Below are positions 5,709-5,718 of a stretch of DNA of 5,718 bases, in pieces. Below the pieces are notes generated by a model that saw nothing but the letters and a program-made list of their open reading frames with translations, did not search any database and was not told where the DNA came from. Every line of letters starts with the position of its first letter. The first letter of the stretch is position 1. This DNA is from an uncultured Eubacteriales bacterium (GTDB lineage: Bacteria; Bacillota; Clostridia; Lachnospirales; Bianqueaceae): contig CACZPA010000288.1 in the NCBI GenBank assembly GCA_902782895.1, forward strand, positions 1 through 5,718, given 5' to 3'. The position numbers and the translations under genes were made by a program.

Positions 5709-5718
5709 GTCAGATTCA

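Overview
The window is about 5.7 kb of densely packed bacterial sequence of moderate GC, just over half by eye. It holds seven protein-coding genes and no recognisable RNA gene, transposon, CRISPR array or phage gene. Strong AGGAGG-type ribosome binding sites, a consensus vegetative promoter, a bidirectional hairpin terminator and an AzlC/AzlD pair all suit a Bacillota genome, plausibly a gut-type Clostridia/Lachnospiraceae member. That placement is inference from style and gene content, not from a marker gene.

Left part (1-1556, + strand): the 3' end of one Gfo/Idh/MocA-like oxidoreductase, followed by a complete second Gfo/Idh/MocA oxidoreductase. The two are coupled by an ATGA stop/start overlap. 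This is the tail of an operon for oxidation or epimerisation of a sugar, polyol or glycoside; the substrate cannot be read from the sequence. Position 1 lies inside the first gene.

Middle (1557-2752): a strong hairpin terminator at about 1631-1677, with A/T runs on both sides, separates the + strand operon from a convergent gene for a xylose-isomerase-like (AP endonuclease 2 fold) sugar isomerase/epimerase (1699-2616, - strand). That gene has its own perfect-consensus promoter, TTGACA-17 bp-TATAAT. Short symmetric and repeated sequences lie in and just downstream of the promoter and could be regulator sites. Oxidoreductases plus this kind of isomerase are a common combination in carbohydrate catabolic loci.

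Right part (2753-5695, - strand): a tight four-gene cluster read right to left. The order is a small P-loop kinase-like protein of the FlaR/'topology modulation' type, a MATE-family multidrug/cation antiporter, AzlC and AzlD (the two subunits of a branched-chain amino acid exporter). The junctions are 29 bp, an overlap of 4 bp (or 25 bp), and an overlap of 1 bp, so one transcript is likely. Its promoter would lie to the right of the window. No clear terminator was seen after azlD, so readthrough into the isomerase gene is possible.

Most of the window looks like ordinary metabolic and transport sequence. I found no convincing undescribed system. The most useful second looks are the promoter architecture of the isomerase gene, the sugar-oxidation gene set, and the kinase-MATE-AzlCD grouping.
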